From Acidobacteriota bacterium (GTDB lineage: Bacteria; Acidobacteriota; Terriglobia; Acidiferrales; UBA7541): a stretch of DNA of 56,576 nucleotides. The notes beneath the pieces are model-generated. The model did no database searches, was not told the origin of the DNA, and was given only the letters and a program-made list of their open reading frames with translations. The stretch's first letter is position 1, and each line of letters begins with the position of its first letter. Positions 43,131 through 53,086 of this stretch are shown here, piece by piece. The stretch spans positions 1-56,576 of the forward strand of contig JAJPIE010000076.1 of assembly GCA_021324935.1 (NCBI GenBank). The letters are read 5' to 3'. A program made the translations under genes and the position numbers.

Positions 43131-45077
43131 TCAGGCCTTCGCCGGCGAATCGCCGCGCGTGAATCCGGGCGCTGGCCGCATCTCCGGTCGCACCACCTTC
43201 GGATCTGCCGCGGGCGCTGCTGCCGTCGGCGGCTGTGTAGGAGGCGTCCGCGGCTTTTCCGGCAGGGGTTTGCCTTCCATCAGCAGCTTCACCTCGTTGG
43301 CGTCCAGTACTTCGCGTTCCAGCAAAGCCTGCGCGATGCGGTCCAGCGTCTCTTTGTTGGTATTGAGGATGTGCTTCGCCTTTTCGTAACCCCCGCTGAC
43401 AATCCGCTTCACTTCGCGGTCGATCTGCAGCGCGGTATCTTCGCTGAAGTCACGGTGCTGGGCAATCTCGCGTCCCAGGAAGATCGCCTCTTCCTTTTTG
43501 CCGAACGCCAGCGGCCCCAGGTCGCTCATCCCCCACTCGCAGACCATGTTGCGCGCGATGTCCGTGGCGCGTTCGATGTCGTTGCCCGCGCCGGTGGTGA
43601 TGTGGCCCAGGAAAATCTCCTCTGCCGTCCGTCCGCCCATCAGCACGGCCAGCATGCCCTCCAGATATTCCTTCGTATAGGTGTGTTTGTCCGCTTCGGG
43701 CAATTGCATCGTCAAGCCCAGCGCCATGCCGCGGGGAATGATCGTTACCTTGTGCACCGGATCCGCGCCCGGCGTCATCGCCGCCACCAGCGCATGCCCC
43801 GCTTCGTGATACGCGGTGTTCTTCTTTTCTTCGTCGGACAGGATCATGGACTTGCGCTCCACGCCCATCAGCACCTTGTCCTTGGACATTTCGAAATCGT
43901 CCATGGTCACGAACTTACGGTTCTGCCGCGCCGCCCACAGCGCCGCTTCGTTGACCAGGTTCGCCAGATCAGCGCCCGAAAAACCCGGCGTGCCGCGCGC
44001 GATGATCGAAAGATCCACGTCGTCCGCCAAAGGCACCTTGCGCGTGTGGACGCGCAAAATTTCTTCTCGTCCCTTCACGTCGGGGCGCGCTACGACCACG
44101 CGCCGGTCAAACCGCCCCGGCCGCAGCAGCGCCGGATCGAGGACGTCGGGCCGGTTCGTCGCCGCAATCAGGATCACGCCCTCGTTGGACTCGAACCCGT
44201 CCATTTCCACCAGCAGCGCGTTCAGCGTTTGCTCGCGCTCGTCGTGGCCGCCGCCCAGGCCCGCGCCGCGATGGCGCCCTACGGCGTCAATTTCGTCAAT
44301 GAAGATGATGCATGGCGCGTTCTTCTTGCCCTGTTCGAATAAATCGCGCACGCGGCTCGCGCCCACGCCCACAAACATCTCCACGAAGTCTGAGCCCGAA
44401 ATCGAGAAGAACGGCACGTTTGCTTCGCCGGCAATCGCCCGCGCCAGCAGCGTCTTGCCCGTTCCCGGAGGCCCCACCAGCAGCACGCCCTTCGGAATGC
44501 GTCCGCCCAGTTTCTGGAATTTCTGCGGGTCCTTCAAAAACTCGATAATCTCCTGCAACTCTTCTTTCGCTTCGTCGCTCCCCGCCACATCCTTGAAGGT
44601 GGCCTTTTTCTGCTGCGCCGAAAGCAGCCGCGCGCGAGACTTGCCGAAGCTCAGCGCCTTGTTCCCGCCCGCCTGCATCTGCCGCATCAGGAAAAACACA
44701 AACCCGGCCAGCAGCAACAAAGGGAGGGCATTCAACAGGATCAAAACCCAGTCGCCGCTGCGCACTTCTTTGACACTCAACTGCACCGCCTTATCCTGCA
44801 GCGACTTCGTGATTGTCGGCGCGTTTTCCTTGGGAATTGTCACGCGGAACTTGCGATTCGCCGGCCGCACATATTCGCCTTGCATCTCGTAGCTGTTCGG
44901 CGAGAGGTACATGGTCACTTCCTTCACGTCTCCCTCGTCCACCTTGGCCATGAACTCGCTGTAGCTCGGCGTGTCTTCGCGCGCCTGCTGTCCGTTGGCC
45001 GACACGAGTTTCCAGAGCATCACGCCCAGAAACACGATCGAGATCCAGAATAAAATTGTTTTTGCCGTCGAATTCAC
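43131..45077 (-). CDS. ftsH: ATP-dependent zinc metalloprotease FtsH
   Basis: Membrane AAA+ protease that degrades damaged membrane proteins and regulatory targets. 648 aa from a GTG start at 45077. Two membrane helices at about 7-25 and 110-132 flank the periplasmic part. Walker A is GPPGTGKT at 202-209, Walker B is IIFIDEID about 257-264, SRH region is [21 protein letters not shown]. The zinc site is HEAGH at 424-428, with the third ligand Asp in the later NDIERAT region. The Pro/Ala-rich tail is typical. tilS-hpt-ftsH order is widely conserved. Confidence 0.97.
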   Translation of the reverse strand: MNSTAKTILFWISIVFLGVMLWKLVSANGQQAREDTPSYSEFMAKVDEGDVKEVTMYLSPNSYEMQGEYVRPANRKFRVTIPKENAPTITKSLQDKAVQLSVKEVRSGDWVLILLNALPLLLLAGFVFFLMRQMQAGGNKALSFGKSRARLLSAQQKKATFKDVAGSDEAKEELQEIIEFLKDPQKFQKLGGRIPKGVLLVGPPGTGKTLLARAIAGEANVPFFSISGSDFVEMFVGVGASRVRDLFEQGKKNAPCIIFIDEIDAVGRHRGAGLGGGHDEREQTLNALLVEMDGFESNEGVILIAATNRPDVLDPALLRPGRFDRRVVVARPDVKGREEILRVHTRKVPLADDVDLSIIARGTPGFSGADLANLVNEAALWAARQNRKFVTMDDFEMSKDKVLMGVERKSMILSDEEKKNTAYHEAGHALVAAMTPGADPVHKVTIIPRGMALGLTMQLPEADKHTYTKEYLEGMLAVLMGGRTAEEIFLGHITTGAGNDIERATDIARNMVCEWGMSDLGPLAFGKKEEAIFLGREIAQHRDFSEDTALQIDREVKRIVSGGYEKAKHILNTNKETLDRIAQALLEREVLDANEVKLLMEGKPLPEKPRTPPTQPPTAAAPAADPKVVRPEMRPAPGFTRGDSPAKA

Positions 45078-45131
45078 TTTGCCCTCACAATCCAGCCCCA
45101 GGAAACCTGCCTCAAATCCGTTTGCACGTCT

Positions 45132-45725
45132 TTAGCGCTTTCGCTTCTTCGCTGTCCGTGCGCTCTTTTGCGAACTATTGCCACTCGCCAGCGCTCCTCT
45201 GTTTTGCCCCAGCCCGTTCGCGCCGGCCAGCCCGTAGCCGGACCACACTGAATTAGATGCTGTCCGGAAGGCGAAGTAATCGGGCTCCAGTTGCACCCGC
45301 CGCTTCGAAGTCTTGTCCAGCAGGACGGCCAGCCGCAGCGACCTCGGTTTGCTTTCGCCAATCCGCCGCAGCAGGAAATCCTGCGTCACGCCGCTTTCGA
45401 GCACCGCGTCCACCAGAAGCACGTCGCGCCCCTTAAATCCCGCCGGCTCGTTGTTGGCGCTGGTCGTCTCGTGGTTCCCGAAAAACACCTCGCGCCGCGT
45501 CTTGCCGCCCCATTCCACGTCCCGCACGTTTTCGCGCACGAAATGCAGCACCGCAGGGCCATCCATCTCTCGCACCAGGTCGGCCGCGAACATGAACGCG
45601 CGATCCATCGTGACCACCACATCCACCCGCCTGCCCTTGTACGCCTTCGAAATCGCGCGCCCAAGCTCTTTCACGCGGCTCGCAATTCGCGCTGCGGAGT
45701 AGGACGCCACCTTCGCTCGGCTCAC
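45132..45725 (-). CDS. Hypoxanthine phosphoribosyltransferase-like protein with divergent PRPP loop
   Basis: A 197-aa protein in the place of hpt between tilS and ftsH. The GTG start at 45725 overlaps the tilS stop (GTGA), with GGAGG upstream. The fold pieces are present: VDVVVTMDRAFMFAADLVREM and the C-terminal SGYGLAG. The PRPP loop reads VLLVDAVLESGVTQDFLL instead of the usual VEDIIDTGxT, with Asp-Ala replacing the acidic pair and Glu-Ser replacing Asp-Thr. The normal SSY/KGA-type loop region is also unlike. It may be an altered substrate HPRT or a regulator. The 20-residue C-terminus is basic. Confidence 0.75.
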   Translation of the reverse strand: MSRAKVASYSAARIASRVKELGRAISKAYKGRRVDVVVTMDRAFMFAADLVREMDGPAVLHFVRENVRDVEWGGKTRREVFFGNHETTSANNEPAGFKGRDVLLVDAVLESGVTQDFLLRRIGESKPRSLRLAVLLDKTSKRRVQLEPDYFAFRTASNSVWSGYGLAGANGLGQNRGALASGNSSQKSARTAKKRKR

Positions 45726-47278
45726 TTTGCGGATTCCTCCGTGATTACGACTCCTGCCCGGCTTCCTGGTGCGACCGCAAACTCCTCCGCCACCGGCAAA
45801 CCCAGCGCCCAGGCCACTTGGCCCGCGCTCTCCAGCACCGGCCACGTCTCTTTTTCCCAGCGCGTGCGCCCCAGCTCATTCAGCAGCCGCGCCACCGTAT
45901 GGCGTTTCCGGTGCCCCGCCGGCCGCATCACGTCCCCTGGTTTCCAATTCCGCAGCACTAAAGGGACACCCAACCGTTCGCGGTCCAGAACCGCCCTCCA
46001 CTCTGTAGTTTCTCGCCCTTCCGAAGGCCAGTCAATCACCCGTACTTGCAAGATGCGGGAAGGTGCATCAAGCCGCAACGTTTGCCCAAGTGGCGGAAGT
46101 CTTACTTCCCTCGCGTATGCGCGCGCGCCCGGTCTCTGCTCCCAGCCGCGCGTCTCTTTCCCCTTCCTCCCGGCATTTCCCGCGCCCTCCGCCGCGCGAA
46201 AAAGCAGCGCCTCGCGCTCTCGCCGTACTTCCACTCCCCCCGGCAATTGCAGCACTTTTCCCGAATGCCCAAACGCCGCCAGGTGCAGCGCCGCCTCCAC
46301 GTGCTTCGCGCCCAGCTCTCCCGCCTGAGGTTTCACTCGCCGCACCAGTTGCCGCACCATTCTTTTGGCAATCGCTCGCGCGCTGCCGCGCCAGTCGGGC
46401 AGCAATTCATCCTTGGGGCTTTCTGTACCAGAAGTTCCCATTCCCAGAGCAATGTCACGAATGGCGATCGCGACTCCCCCGTCCCTTTCCTGACTGAGCG
46501 CCCGGAGCCGCAGTTCCGCGTGACCATCGAGCTGGGCGTTATCCTCTCTCGCCAACTCGGCCAACTGGCAAAGATGCTCCACCACTGCTGGATTGAATCT
46601 TTTCTCCAGCATCGGCAGCAACTGCATCCGGATGCGCGCTCGCGTCCGCGTCACATCCTTGTTGGTCCGATCTTCCCGCCACGCCTGCCGCAGGCTCCGC
46701 AGATACGCGCGCAATCCCGCTCGCCGCATCGTCAGCAGCGGCCGGAACACGCAACCCGCTTCCGGATGAATCCCGCCGAGCCCCGCAATCCCCGTCCCGC
46801 GCAAAATATGCGCCAGCACCGTCTCAGCCTGATCGTCCGCGGTGTGCGCCACCGCCACGCGCTTCAGGTGACCTTCCTTCACCAGCCGCTCGAAATACGC
46901 GTACCTCGCCCGCCGCGCCGCGTCCTCCACGTTGCATTTTTCCCGCTTCGCCAGCGCCGCCACGTTCTCCCGCTCGACGAAAAATTCCAGTCCGTGCTGC
47001 GCCGCCAGTTTCGCCACGAATTTCTCATCCGCATCCGCGGCCTTCCCGCGCAATTGGTGGTTGAAGTGCGCCACACACGGCACAATCCCCAGCTTCTCCC
47101 GCAGCTCCGCCATCAACCGCAGCAGCGCCACCGAATCCGCCCCTCCCGATACTCCCAATCCGATCCGCTCGCCGGCCGTCACCCCAAACTTCCGGCGCAA
47201 CACCACCCCCAAAGATTGGACAAAATCCTGTTGTTCGCGGTTGTCACGTTTCTCGATTTTTTTCTGTTTCGCCATCAT
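45722..47278 (-). CDS. tilS: tRNA(Ile)-lysidine synthase
   Basis: Converts C34 of tRNA(Ile2) to lysidine, so that AUA is read as Ile. 518 aa, rather long. The PP-loop SGGADS is at 44-49 in the N-terminal domain; FNHQLRGKAADADEKFV and HTADDQAETVLAHILRGTG (adenylation) are intact. C-terminal TilS domains follow, with WKPGDVMRPAGHRKRHTVARLLNELG. The stop overlaps the HPRT-like start by 4 nt. Essential in bacteria that use AUA. Confidence 0.95.
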   Translation of the reverse strand: MMAKQKKIEKRDNREQQDFVQSLGVVLRRKFGVTAGERIGLGVSGGADSVALLRLMAELREKLGIVPCVAHFNHQLRGKAADADEKFVAKLAAQHGLEFFVERENVAALAKREKCNVEDAARRARYAYFERLVKEGHLKRVAVAHTADDQAETVLAHILRGTGIAGLGGIHPEAGCVFRPLLTMRRAGLRAYLRSLRQAWREDRTNKDVTRTRARIRMQLLPMLEKRFNPAVVEHLCQLAELAREDNAQLDGHAELRLRALSQERDGGVAIAIRDIALGMGTSGTESPKDELLPDWRGSARAIAKRMVRQLVRRVKPQAGELGAKHVEAALHLAAFGHSGKVLQLPGGVEVRREREALLFRAAEGAGNAGRKGKETRGWEQRPGARAYAREVRLPPLGQTLRLDAPSRILQVRVIDWPSEGRETTEWRAVLDRERLGVPLVLRNWKPGDVMRPAGHRKRHTVARLLNELGRTRWEKETWPVLESAGQVAWALGLPVAEEFAVAPGSRAGVVITEESAK

Positions 47279-47379
47279 TGGGATTGCGTGCCGCTCTCAT
47301 GGCACTGGCACTCTTGCCTGTGCGAGTTTCTCGGGCTGCACAGCCAGGAGTGGCCGTGCCACACATCTTCGATTAGTTG

Positions 47380-48360
47380 CTATTGAAACGCCGAGGCCAG
47401 CAAATCCACCATCAGCCGGATCGCCGTCTGCGCGGTGCGCCCCGATGGATCCCGGTACGGGTTTACCTCGACAATATCCAGCCCCACCAATTTCCCCTTC
47501 GCCGGAATCCCCTTCATCAGGTCGTCGATCTCCGCGAAATTCAGTCCGCCCGGTTCCAGCGTTCCCGTTCCCGGCGCCAGCGTCGGGTCCATCGAATCCA
47601 CGTCAAACGTCACGTAAATATTCTCGCTCGGCGGTATGTGCTCGATCGCCGCGGCGATCCCTCGCCGATGGATTTCTTCCGACGTGACCACCGTTGTATG
47701 CAACGCCTTCGCATTTCCTGCCGATTCCTCGTCATTCGCAATCCCACGCATCCCAATCTGCGTGATGTGTCTCACCGTCGACAGCTTGGCCACCCGCAAC
47801 ACCCACGAGGCATGATCCAGATTCCCCGGCGCGCCGTTCCACGTGTCCAGATGCGCGTCGATATGCACCACGGTCAGCGGAATGTCGTAAGCGCGAATCA
47901 CCGGAAACGTGATGCTGTGGTCCCCGCCCAGGATAATCGGGAACGCTTTCTTCGCCAGAATCTTCTTCACCGCCTCGGTGATCTTCGCGTCGGTCTGCTC
48001 CGCCACGGTGGGATAAATCACCACGTCGCCCACGTCCACCCAGTGTTTGCCCTTCAACACCGTGCGGTCGCCGTCGATGTAGTAAAAACCTTCCGTCAGA
48101 TCGTGCGCGTACTCCTGCGAACTCTCCCGCAAATCCCGCGGGCCGTAGCGCTCGCCCGGCTGGCCCCATGTCCCCTCATCAAACGGCACGCCCAGCACCG
48201 CGAAATCCGCGTGCAGCTTGTCCAGGTCCGGCTCGTACGGCGCGCTCAGAAACGTCCGCACGCCCACAAATGTCGGCGCTGTCTGCGCCCCCGCCGGGCT
48301 CGTCCAAATCGCCAGCACAAGAAGCATGCAAGCCAGAACCAAAGCGACGATTTTTCGCAT
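47380..48360 (-). CDS. Secreted ureohydrolase (agmatinase/arginase family)
   Basis: A 326-aa binuclear Mn enzyme. The start ATG 48360 gives a signal peptide (RKIVALVLACMLLVLAIWTSPAGAQ), unusual since most agmatinases and arginases are cytoplasmic. Metal ligands are intact: GGDHS at 145-149 (His148), HIDAHLDTW (Asp168, His170, Asp172), and TFDVDSMDPTLAPGTGT with two Asp. DPTLAPGTGTLEPGGL is typical of agmatinase/guanidinobutyrase. The substrate is undetermined: agmatine, guanidinobutyrate, guanidine and others remain possible. An in-frame extension to 49071 is antisense to the next gene and rejected. Confidence 0.88.
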   Translation of the reverse strand: MRKIVALVLACMLLVLAIWTSPAGAQTAPTFVGVRTFLSAPYEPDLDKLHADFAVLGVPFDEGTWGQPGERYGPRDLRESSQEYAHDLTEGFYYIDGDRTVLKGKHWVDVGDVVIYPTVAEQTDAKITEAVKKILAKKAFPIILGGDHSITFPVIRAYDIPLTVVHIDAHLDTWNGAPGNLDHASWVLRVAKLSTVRHITQIGMRGIANDEESAGNAKALHTTVVTSEEIHRRGIAAAIEHIPPSENIYVTFDVDSMDPTLAPGTGTLEPGGLNFAEIDDLMKGIPAKGKLVGLDIVEVNPYRDPSGRTAQTAIRLMVDLLASAFQ

Positions 48361-48576
48361 ACGCAAAACCTTCGGTTGGAATCGATTGAGCAGCGCCCCC
48401 ATTCTAGGCCCGCGACCCGGAAAAGGGAATTCACTGGTCGAAAAGCCCCGCGCCCCGCCAGACATCACTTCCGCAAGCTCGCTCATCCAACTCCATGCAG
48501 CATGCACCGGGAAACGCAGGGCCCTGGTGATACGTCTTTCTAATGTAAGGACACGCACGACCCGCGAGGATTCCCT

Positions 48577-49467
48577 ATGCCCCCGCTCCGCCAAGTGTTT
48601 CCGAACACCGTCTCTTTCTCTCGGCTTTTCGCCGGTTTTGCGATTGTGCTCGCTTTGGCCTTTGGCTTCACTCCCCGCGCCGCCGCGCAATCCGTCAAAC
48701 GCCTCACCAATCAAGACGTCATCTCCATGGCTTCGCTCGGCCTCTCCGACGAGGTCATCATCGCTAAAATCCGCAGCGTTTCCGGCTCCGATGGCCTCAA
48801 TTTCGACACTTCCGTCGAAGCCTTGAAAGCCCTGAAGGAAGCTCACGTTTCCGACGCCGTGATCACCGCGATGCTCAATCCCGCGCCCCCACCAACCGTC
48901 GTCGTCAACGCCGCTCCCACGACCGTGAATCCGGGCCTTCCGCCTCCCGAAGTCGGCGTCTATTGGAAAGACGGCCCGTCGTTCGTGTTTGTACCGGGCC
49001 GGTTCCTCACGCAGGAAAAAGTCGGCGGCCGCGCGGCGAGCATTTTCACCAATGGCATCCGTTCCGAGCATTGGGACGCCGTTATAGACGGGCCAACCTC
49101 ACAGATGGTCGTGAAGGATCCGCAACCCGTGTTCTACTTCTATGTTCCCGATGGCGACACCGCCGCCGATTATGTTCTGACGTCGCTCGAGAAGAAGAGC
49201 GACCATCGCGAATTCCAGGTGGGAAGTTTCGGCGGCATCACCGGCGGCAAGGCGGGCATCAAGAAGGAAAAGCAGATTCCATTTCACGCGGAGCACGCCG
49301 GCATACGCGTCTACAAAATCACTCTGGATTCTCCGCTGAAACCTGGCGAATACGCCTTCTTCCTCGGCACCGGCGCGCAATCCAACATGTCCGGCGGCGA
49401 CCTCGGCTCCTCGCGCTCCGGCGGCAACGCCACGGGCCGCATCTACGATTTCTCTATTCCGCAATAA
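48577..49467 (+). CDS. Secreted protein of unknown function
   Basis: A 296-aa exported protein with signal peptide FAIVLALAFGFTPRAAAQ. The N-terminal mature part (KRLTNQDVISMASLGLSDEVIIAKI, EALKALKEAHVSDAVITAML) is a helical repeat seen, from memory, in many Acidobacteriota secreted proteins. A Pro-rich linker follows, and the C-terminal domain is beta-rich with Gly-rich end (GTGAQSNMSGGDLGSSRSGG). It has no catalytic motif that I recognise. It is divergent from the ureohydrolase. Confidence 0.72.
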   Translation: MPPLRQVFPNTVSFSRLFAGFAIVLALAFGFTPRAAAQSVKRLTNQDVISMASLGLSDEVIIAKIRSVSGSDGLNFDTSVEALKALKEAHVSDAVITAMLNPAPPPTVVVNAAPTTVNPGLPPPEVGVYWKDGPSFVFVPGRFLTQEKVGGRAASIFTNGIRSEHWDAVIDGPTSQMVVKDPQPVFYFYVPDGDTAADYVLTSLEKKSDHREFQVGSFGGITGGKAGIKKEKQIPFHAEHAGIRVYKITLDSPLKPGEYAFFLGTGAQSNMSGGDLGSSRSGGNATGRIYDFSIPQ

Positions 49468-49531
49468 TTGCTGTTGTGGCGTCAGCCATTGTTTCGCTTT
49501 GTGAAGCTCAGTTGGCGCCCTTTTCTTGGAT

Positions 49532-50914
49532 CTATTTCTCCTTCGCTTCGCTGCCGACCAGTGTTTCCACGTCCGCGATTTCCTTTGGTATCCCCGAACT
49601 CAAAACTTCCGGCTCGCCATTGGTGATCAGCACCGTATCTTCCACCCGGAAGTGCATTTGCTTATCCGGAAACTCCACGATCGGCTCGACCGTCACCACT
49701 TGCCCCGGCTTGATCGGCCCGCTCGGGTGCATCACGTCGTGCGTCGCCAGCCCCACGAAATGTCCCGGCCAGCCATACCACTGTTCCGCAATCCCTGCTT
49801 TCTCAAACACCGCTTTTCCCGCCGCCTCGGCTTCTTCATACGTGTGCCCCGGTTTCAGCAGCGCGATCGTCGCCTTATTGGCTTCCAGGTCCACCGCGTA
49901 CCACTTCGCCTGCTCTGGCGTGAATTTTCCACTGATGTTGAACGTTCGCGTGATGTCCATCGTCATGTGATCCAGCGAAGCGCCGAAATCGAACACCACC
50001 AGTTGATTCGGCTCGATCACTTCGCGGTTGTTGAAGTAGTGCCAGGTGTTGATGTTCTTTCCGGAACCCACGATCGCCAGGTACGCCATCCCCTGCGCCC
50101 CATGGCTGTAGTAATACTCGTACGCACGCGCCTCGATTTCGTATTGGTGCATGCCCGGTTTTGCGTGCGCCATCGCCTCGCGGTTTCCTTCCGCGCTGAT
50201 CTTTCCGTTGCGACGCAGCACTTCGATTTCGCCGGGCCGCTTGATGTTCCGCATCGCATCGATCAATGGTGTCGCGTCCCGCAACTTCGCCATCGGATAG
50301 CGCGCCGCCAATTCTTTCACCGGCGCTTCATCCGAGGTCACATCCTCGTGGTACGGATGCGCGAACTTCCAGGCGTGGTCCCGCCCCACTTCCGGCCGCG
50401 CGCCGTCCGCCTTGTCCGGAAAACCCAGGCGGACCCATAACTCCACGCCGGATTTTCCGCCCGCCGCGTAAGAAAGCATGATGTCGAGATTCCCGACCGG
50501 CTGCACGTTGTCGAATCCCAGCGTTTTCGCGGCTTCCGGCTGCGACAGCAGGTTCGCGCCATAAACTTGCGCCGTTCGCCCCGCCTGCTGCGGCTCAAAC
50601 AACGTGGCCTTGCCGCTGGCGTTGTCCATTACCAGCACCGCACCGGGATCCTGCACGCCGGTGTAGTAATAAAAATCGTTGTCCTCCCGATAGTGCGACG
50701 ACTCCGGAATCTCGTTCCGCGCAAACAGAATCGTGTAACCGGTCTTCGCCTGTGCCGCCAGCTCCGCGCGCCGCGCCGCAAACTCCTTCGCACCGCCCAA
50801 ATCTTCGATCGCCTGCCAGTCCGTATACTGCGCGCGCGCCGCCCCCGCCATCGTCAACGCCAGCGTGCCGCCCAGGGCCGCCCCCAGCACAATCTCCCAA
50901 AGTGTATTTTTCAT
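49532..50914 (-). CDS. Secreted M24-family Xaa-Pro aminopeptidase
   Basis: A 460-aa exported metallopeptidase. Signal peptide: IVLGAALGGTLALTMAGAARAQ. The N-terminal creatinase-like domain (30-200) precedes the pita-bread domain. Metal ligands are in VVFDFGASLDHMTMDITRTF (two Asp), GHFVGLATHDVMHP (His), VVTVEPIVEF (Glu) and HFRVEDTVLIT (Glu). Removes N-terminal residues before Pro from peptides. Secretion fits the cluster of other exported hydrolases here. Confidence 0.92.
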   Translation of the reverse strand: MKNTLWEIVLGAALGGTLALTMAGAARAQYTDWQAIEDLGGAKEFAARRAELAAQAKTGYTILFARNEIPESSHYREDNDFYYYTGVQDPGAVLVMDNASGKATLFEPQQAGRTAQVYGANLLSQPEAAKTLGFDNVQPVGNLDIMLSYAAGGKSGVELWVRLGFPDKADGARPEVGRDHAWKFAHPYHEDVTSDEAPVKELAARYPMAKLRDATPLIDAMRNIKRPGEIEVLRRNGKISAEGNREAMAHAKPGMHQYEIEARAYEYYYSHGAQGMAYLAIVGSGKNINTWHYFNNREVIEPNQLVVFDFGASLDHMTMDITRTFNISGKFTPEQAKWYAVDLEANKATIALLKPGHTYEEAEAAGKAVFEKAGIAEQWYGWPGHFVGLATHDVMHPSGPIKPGQVVTVEPIVEFPDKQMHFRVEDTVLITNGEPEVLSSGIPKEIADVETLVGSEAKEK

Positions 50915-51060
50915 CGTTTGAGCCCACCCTTACTGTTTCCAATTTCTCTTTTCCAGTGCGCGTCCCACAGCCTATACCAAATCCCCCCTTCCCAGCCGAC
51001 AAAATCCAGAGGGCTCCTCCGAAATGTAGTCGCTGGACTTCCGACCGGCCGCCGTGCAGC

Positions 51061-51108
51061 GGCACTCTCCTCATCCGTAGCGGCAGGCTTCGGCCTGCTT
51101 AGGGTGCC
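51061..51108. repeat. Hairpin repeat GCAGGC-TTCG-GCCTGC
   Basis: Inner stem GCAGGC (51083-51088) and GCCTGC (51093-51098) with a TTCG loop. Outer GGCACTC (51061) and GGGTGCC (51102) pair with one mismatch. GTAGCGGCAGGCTTCGGCCTGC is like palindromic spacers known in Acidobacteriota intergenic DNA, related in style to the copies near the ribosomal genes. Confidence 0.5.
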
Positions 51109-51250
51109 AATCTCCCCCGTTCAGCTTGGCTGCTTCCGTCGCCATCAATGCGCAGTAAACTCAATTCGTGAATATCCTCGACACCATCGGCAACACTTTG
51201 CTTTTCCCTTTGCTGTTGGTCCCGCGGCGAAAGTTTCTCATCCTGCAGGG

Positions 51251-51278
51251 TTGCGAATCCGCCGCGCCTCGCTATGAT
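51251..51278 (+). promoter_or_regulatory. Possible sigma70 promoter for the LVIVD gene
   Basis: TTGCGA (51251-51256), 16-bp spacer, TATGAT (51273-51278), ending 15 nt before the chosen start. The resulting 5' leader would be very short, so the start or the promoter may be misassigned. Confidence 0.4.
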
Positions 51279-51293
51279 AGAGCGCGGATCACC

Positions 51294-52715
51294 ATGACAA
51301 ATCTTCGTTTCGGCATTCTCCTTCTTGCGCTTGCCGCCGTTCCCGCCACTTTCCTCGCCGCTCAGCAGCAGGCCGAATCCAGCAACATGCAGCTTGTCGG
51401 TTCCAACGATCTCCAGGGCCGCAGCGCCTATCAACCCACGATTCATCGCCAGGGCGACCGCTGGATCGCCTACATCGGCCACCACGGCGGCTCCGCACTG
51501 AATCCGCTCACCGGCCAGGTGGAAAACAACGGCACTTCGATCCTCGACGTCACCGACCCCGCGCATCCCGTCTATCTCGCGCACGTCCCCGGCGAGATCG
51601 GCTCGCCCGAAAAGCTCGAAGCCGGCGGCGCCCAGATGACCCGTGTCTGCGACGGCAGCGCTCTTCCGCATGCCGACAAATCCAAGGTCTATCTGCTGCG
51701 CACCTTCGGCAATTCCGCACACGAGATGTGGGACGTCAGCGACCCCGCCAGGCCTCGCCGCATCTCCGTCATCGTCGGCGGCCTCCGCGACACCCACAAA
51801 TCCTGGTGGGAATGCGATACCGGCATCGCCTATCTCGTCTCCGGCGATCCGCAGTGGCGCACGCGCCGCATGACCAAAATCTACGACCTCGGCAATCCCG
51901 AAAAGCCTGTCTTTATCCGCGATTTCGGCTTGCCCGGCCAGCAGCCCGGCGCAGCGGGGCCCGCGCCCAGCGAGGTCCACGGCCCCATCTCCACTGGTCC
52001 GAAAGGGAATCGTGTCTACTTTGCCTATGGCCCCGGCCACAACGGCATTGTGCAGATTGTCGACCGCGAAAAGTTATTGAACGGTCCGCGCGAGCCCACC
52101 GGCCAGAACCTGCTCTACCCGCAGATCGCGCGCGTCGATCTGCCGCCCGACGTCGGCGCTCACACGGCGTTTCCCTTGCTCGGCGTGGATGTGGCCGAAT
52201 TCGCGAAAATGAAGGACGGTGCTCGTCGCGATTTCCTCGCCGTCACTGGTGAGGAGCTGAATAACGAATGCCGCGGCTCCCGCCAGATGGTCCACTTTCT
52301 CGATATCACCCATGATCTCGCGCCGCTCGGCGTCTCCACCTTCACCGTCCCCGAAGCCAGCGGCCATTTCTGCGGCCGCGGCGGCCGCTTCGGCACCCAC
52401 TCCTCCAACGAAAGTTTCGCGCCGGTTTTTTACGATCGCGTGATGTTCTTCGCGCATTTCAACGCCGGCGTGCGCGCTGTCGACGTCCGCGATCCCTTTC
52501 ACCCGAAAGAGGTCGGCTATTACATCCCCGCGGTCACCGGCAAAACGCAGCAGCGCTGCACCGAGGGCTCGAATCCTCCCTGCAAAACCGTCATCCAGAC
52601 CAACAACGTCGAAGTCGATGACCGCGGCTATATCTACATCGTCGACCGCGCCGGCACCGGCCTCCACATCCTCCGCCTCACCGGCCCCGCCGCCCAACTC
52701 GCCGGCGCTAACTGA
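51294..52715 (+). CDS. Secreted LVIVD-repeat beta-propeller protein
   Basis: A 473-aa exported protein. The start ATG 51294 gives signal peptide FGILLLALAAVPATFLAAQ; a longer frame start at 51168 has no signal. Repeated LVIVD-like strands mark blades: TSILDVTDPAHPVYLAHV, EMWDVSDPARPRRISVIV, TKIYDLGNPEKPVFIRDF, HFLDITHDLAPLGVSTF, VRAVDVRDPFHPKEVGYY, and YIYIVDRAGTGLHILRL. This is a seven- to eight-blade propeller without a clear catalytic site. Two conserved Cys occur late (QRCTEGSNPPC). Function unknown; likely a binding scaffold. Confidence 0.82.
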   Translation: MTNLRFGILLLALAAVPATFLAAQQQAESSNMQLVGSNDLQGRSAYQPTIHRQGDRWIAYIGHHGGSALNPLTGQVENNGTSILDVTDPAHPVYLAHVPGEIGSPEKLEAGGAQMTRVCDGSALPHADKSKVYLLRTFGNSAHEMWDVSDPARPRRISVIVGGLRDTHKSWWECDTGIAYLVSGDPQWRTRRMTKIYDLGNPEKPVFIRDFGLPGQQPGAAGPAPSEVHGPISTGPKGNRVYFAYGPGHNGIVQIVDREKLLNGPREPTGQNLLYPQIARVDLPPDVGAHTAFPLLGVDVAEFAKMKDGARRDFLAVTGEELNNECRGSRQMVHFLDITHDLAPLGVSTFTVPEASGHFCGRGGRFGTHSSNESFAPVFYDRVMFFAHFNAGVRAVDVRDPFHPKEVGYYIPAVTGKTQQRCTEGSNPPCKTVIQTNNVEVDDRGYIYIVDRAGTGLHILRLTGPAAQLAGAN

Positions 52716-53086
52716 GCCGCTCTGGCGCTTTTGACTCGCAGCTACCTGATTTTCGCCACTGTTATCAGAGATAGGATATTCAATATCTGACTGCCGCTTG
52801 ACCACACTTGATTTTCGAGCGTGCACCGTTTCTTGCTTCTCGATCTCACCCTCCCGCAAACTTTGCCGCAGCATTTGCCTTCGCAACGGACCGGTCACGT
52901 CCCGAGCGCTACGAATAGCCTGCCCCTCTATTGGCGCGCGATAAACGTTCCGCGCGCCCGGTTTTCCCTTTTCATCGACAATTCATGCGGCTCTTACTCC
53001 GAAATTCGCGCGCGCGGGCAGTAATCAGAAGCGGCAAAAATTTCGTTCGATCCGTCGCCGCAATATTCGGAATCAGGAGATTTCTT
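52716..53086. other. Gene-free region before the phosphoesterase
   Basis: No supported gene in 371 nt. A palindrome GATATT-C-AATATC (52775-52787) may be an operator. The ribosome binding site AGGAGA of the next gene is at 53075-53080. Confidence 0.4.

Larger units (their letters stand above)
50915..51293. other. Divergent region between the M24 peptidase and LVIVD genes
   Basis: No supported gene. A hairpin repeat is at 51061-51108 and a possible promoter at 51251-51278 (both listed). No other structure was recognised. Confidence 0.4.

Noticed and set aside
48361..49071. In-frame upstream extension of the ureohydrolase
   Set aside because: Antisense to a secreted protein gene; the ATG at 48360 starts a proper signal peptide.
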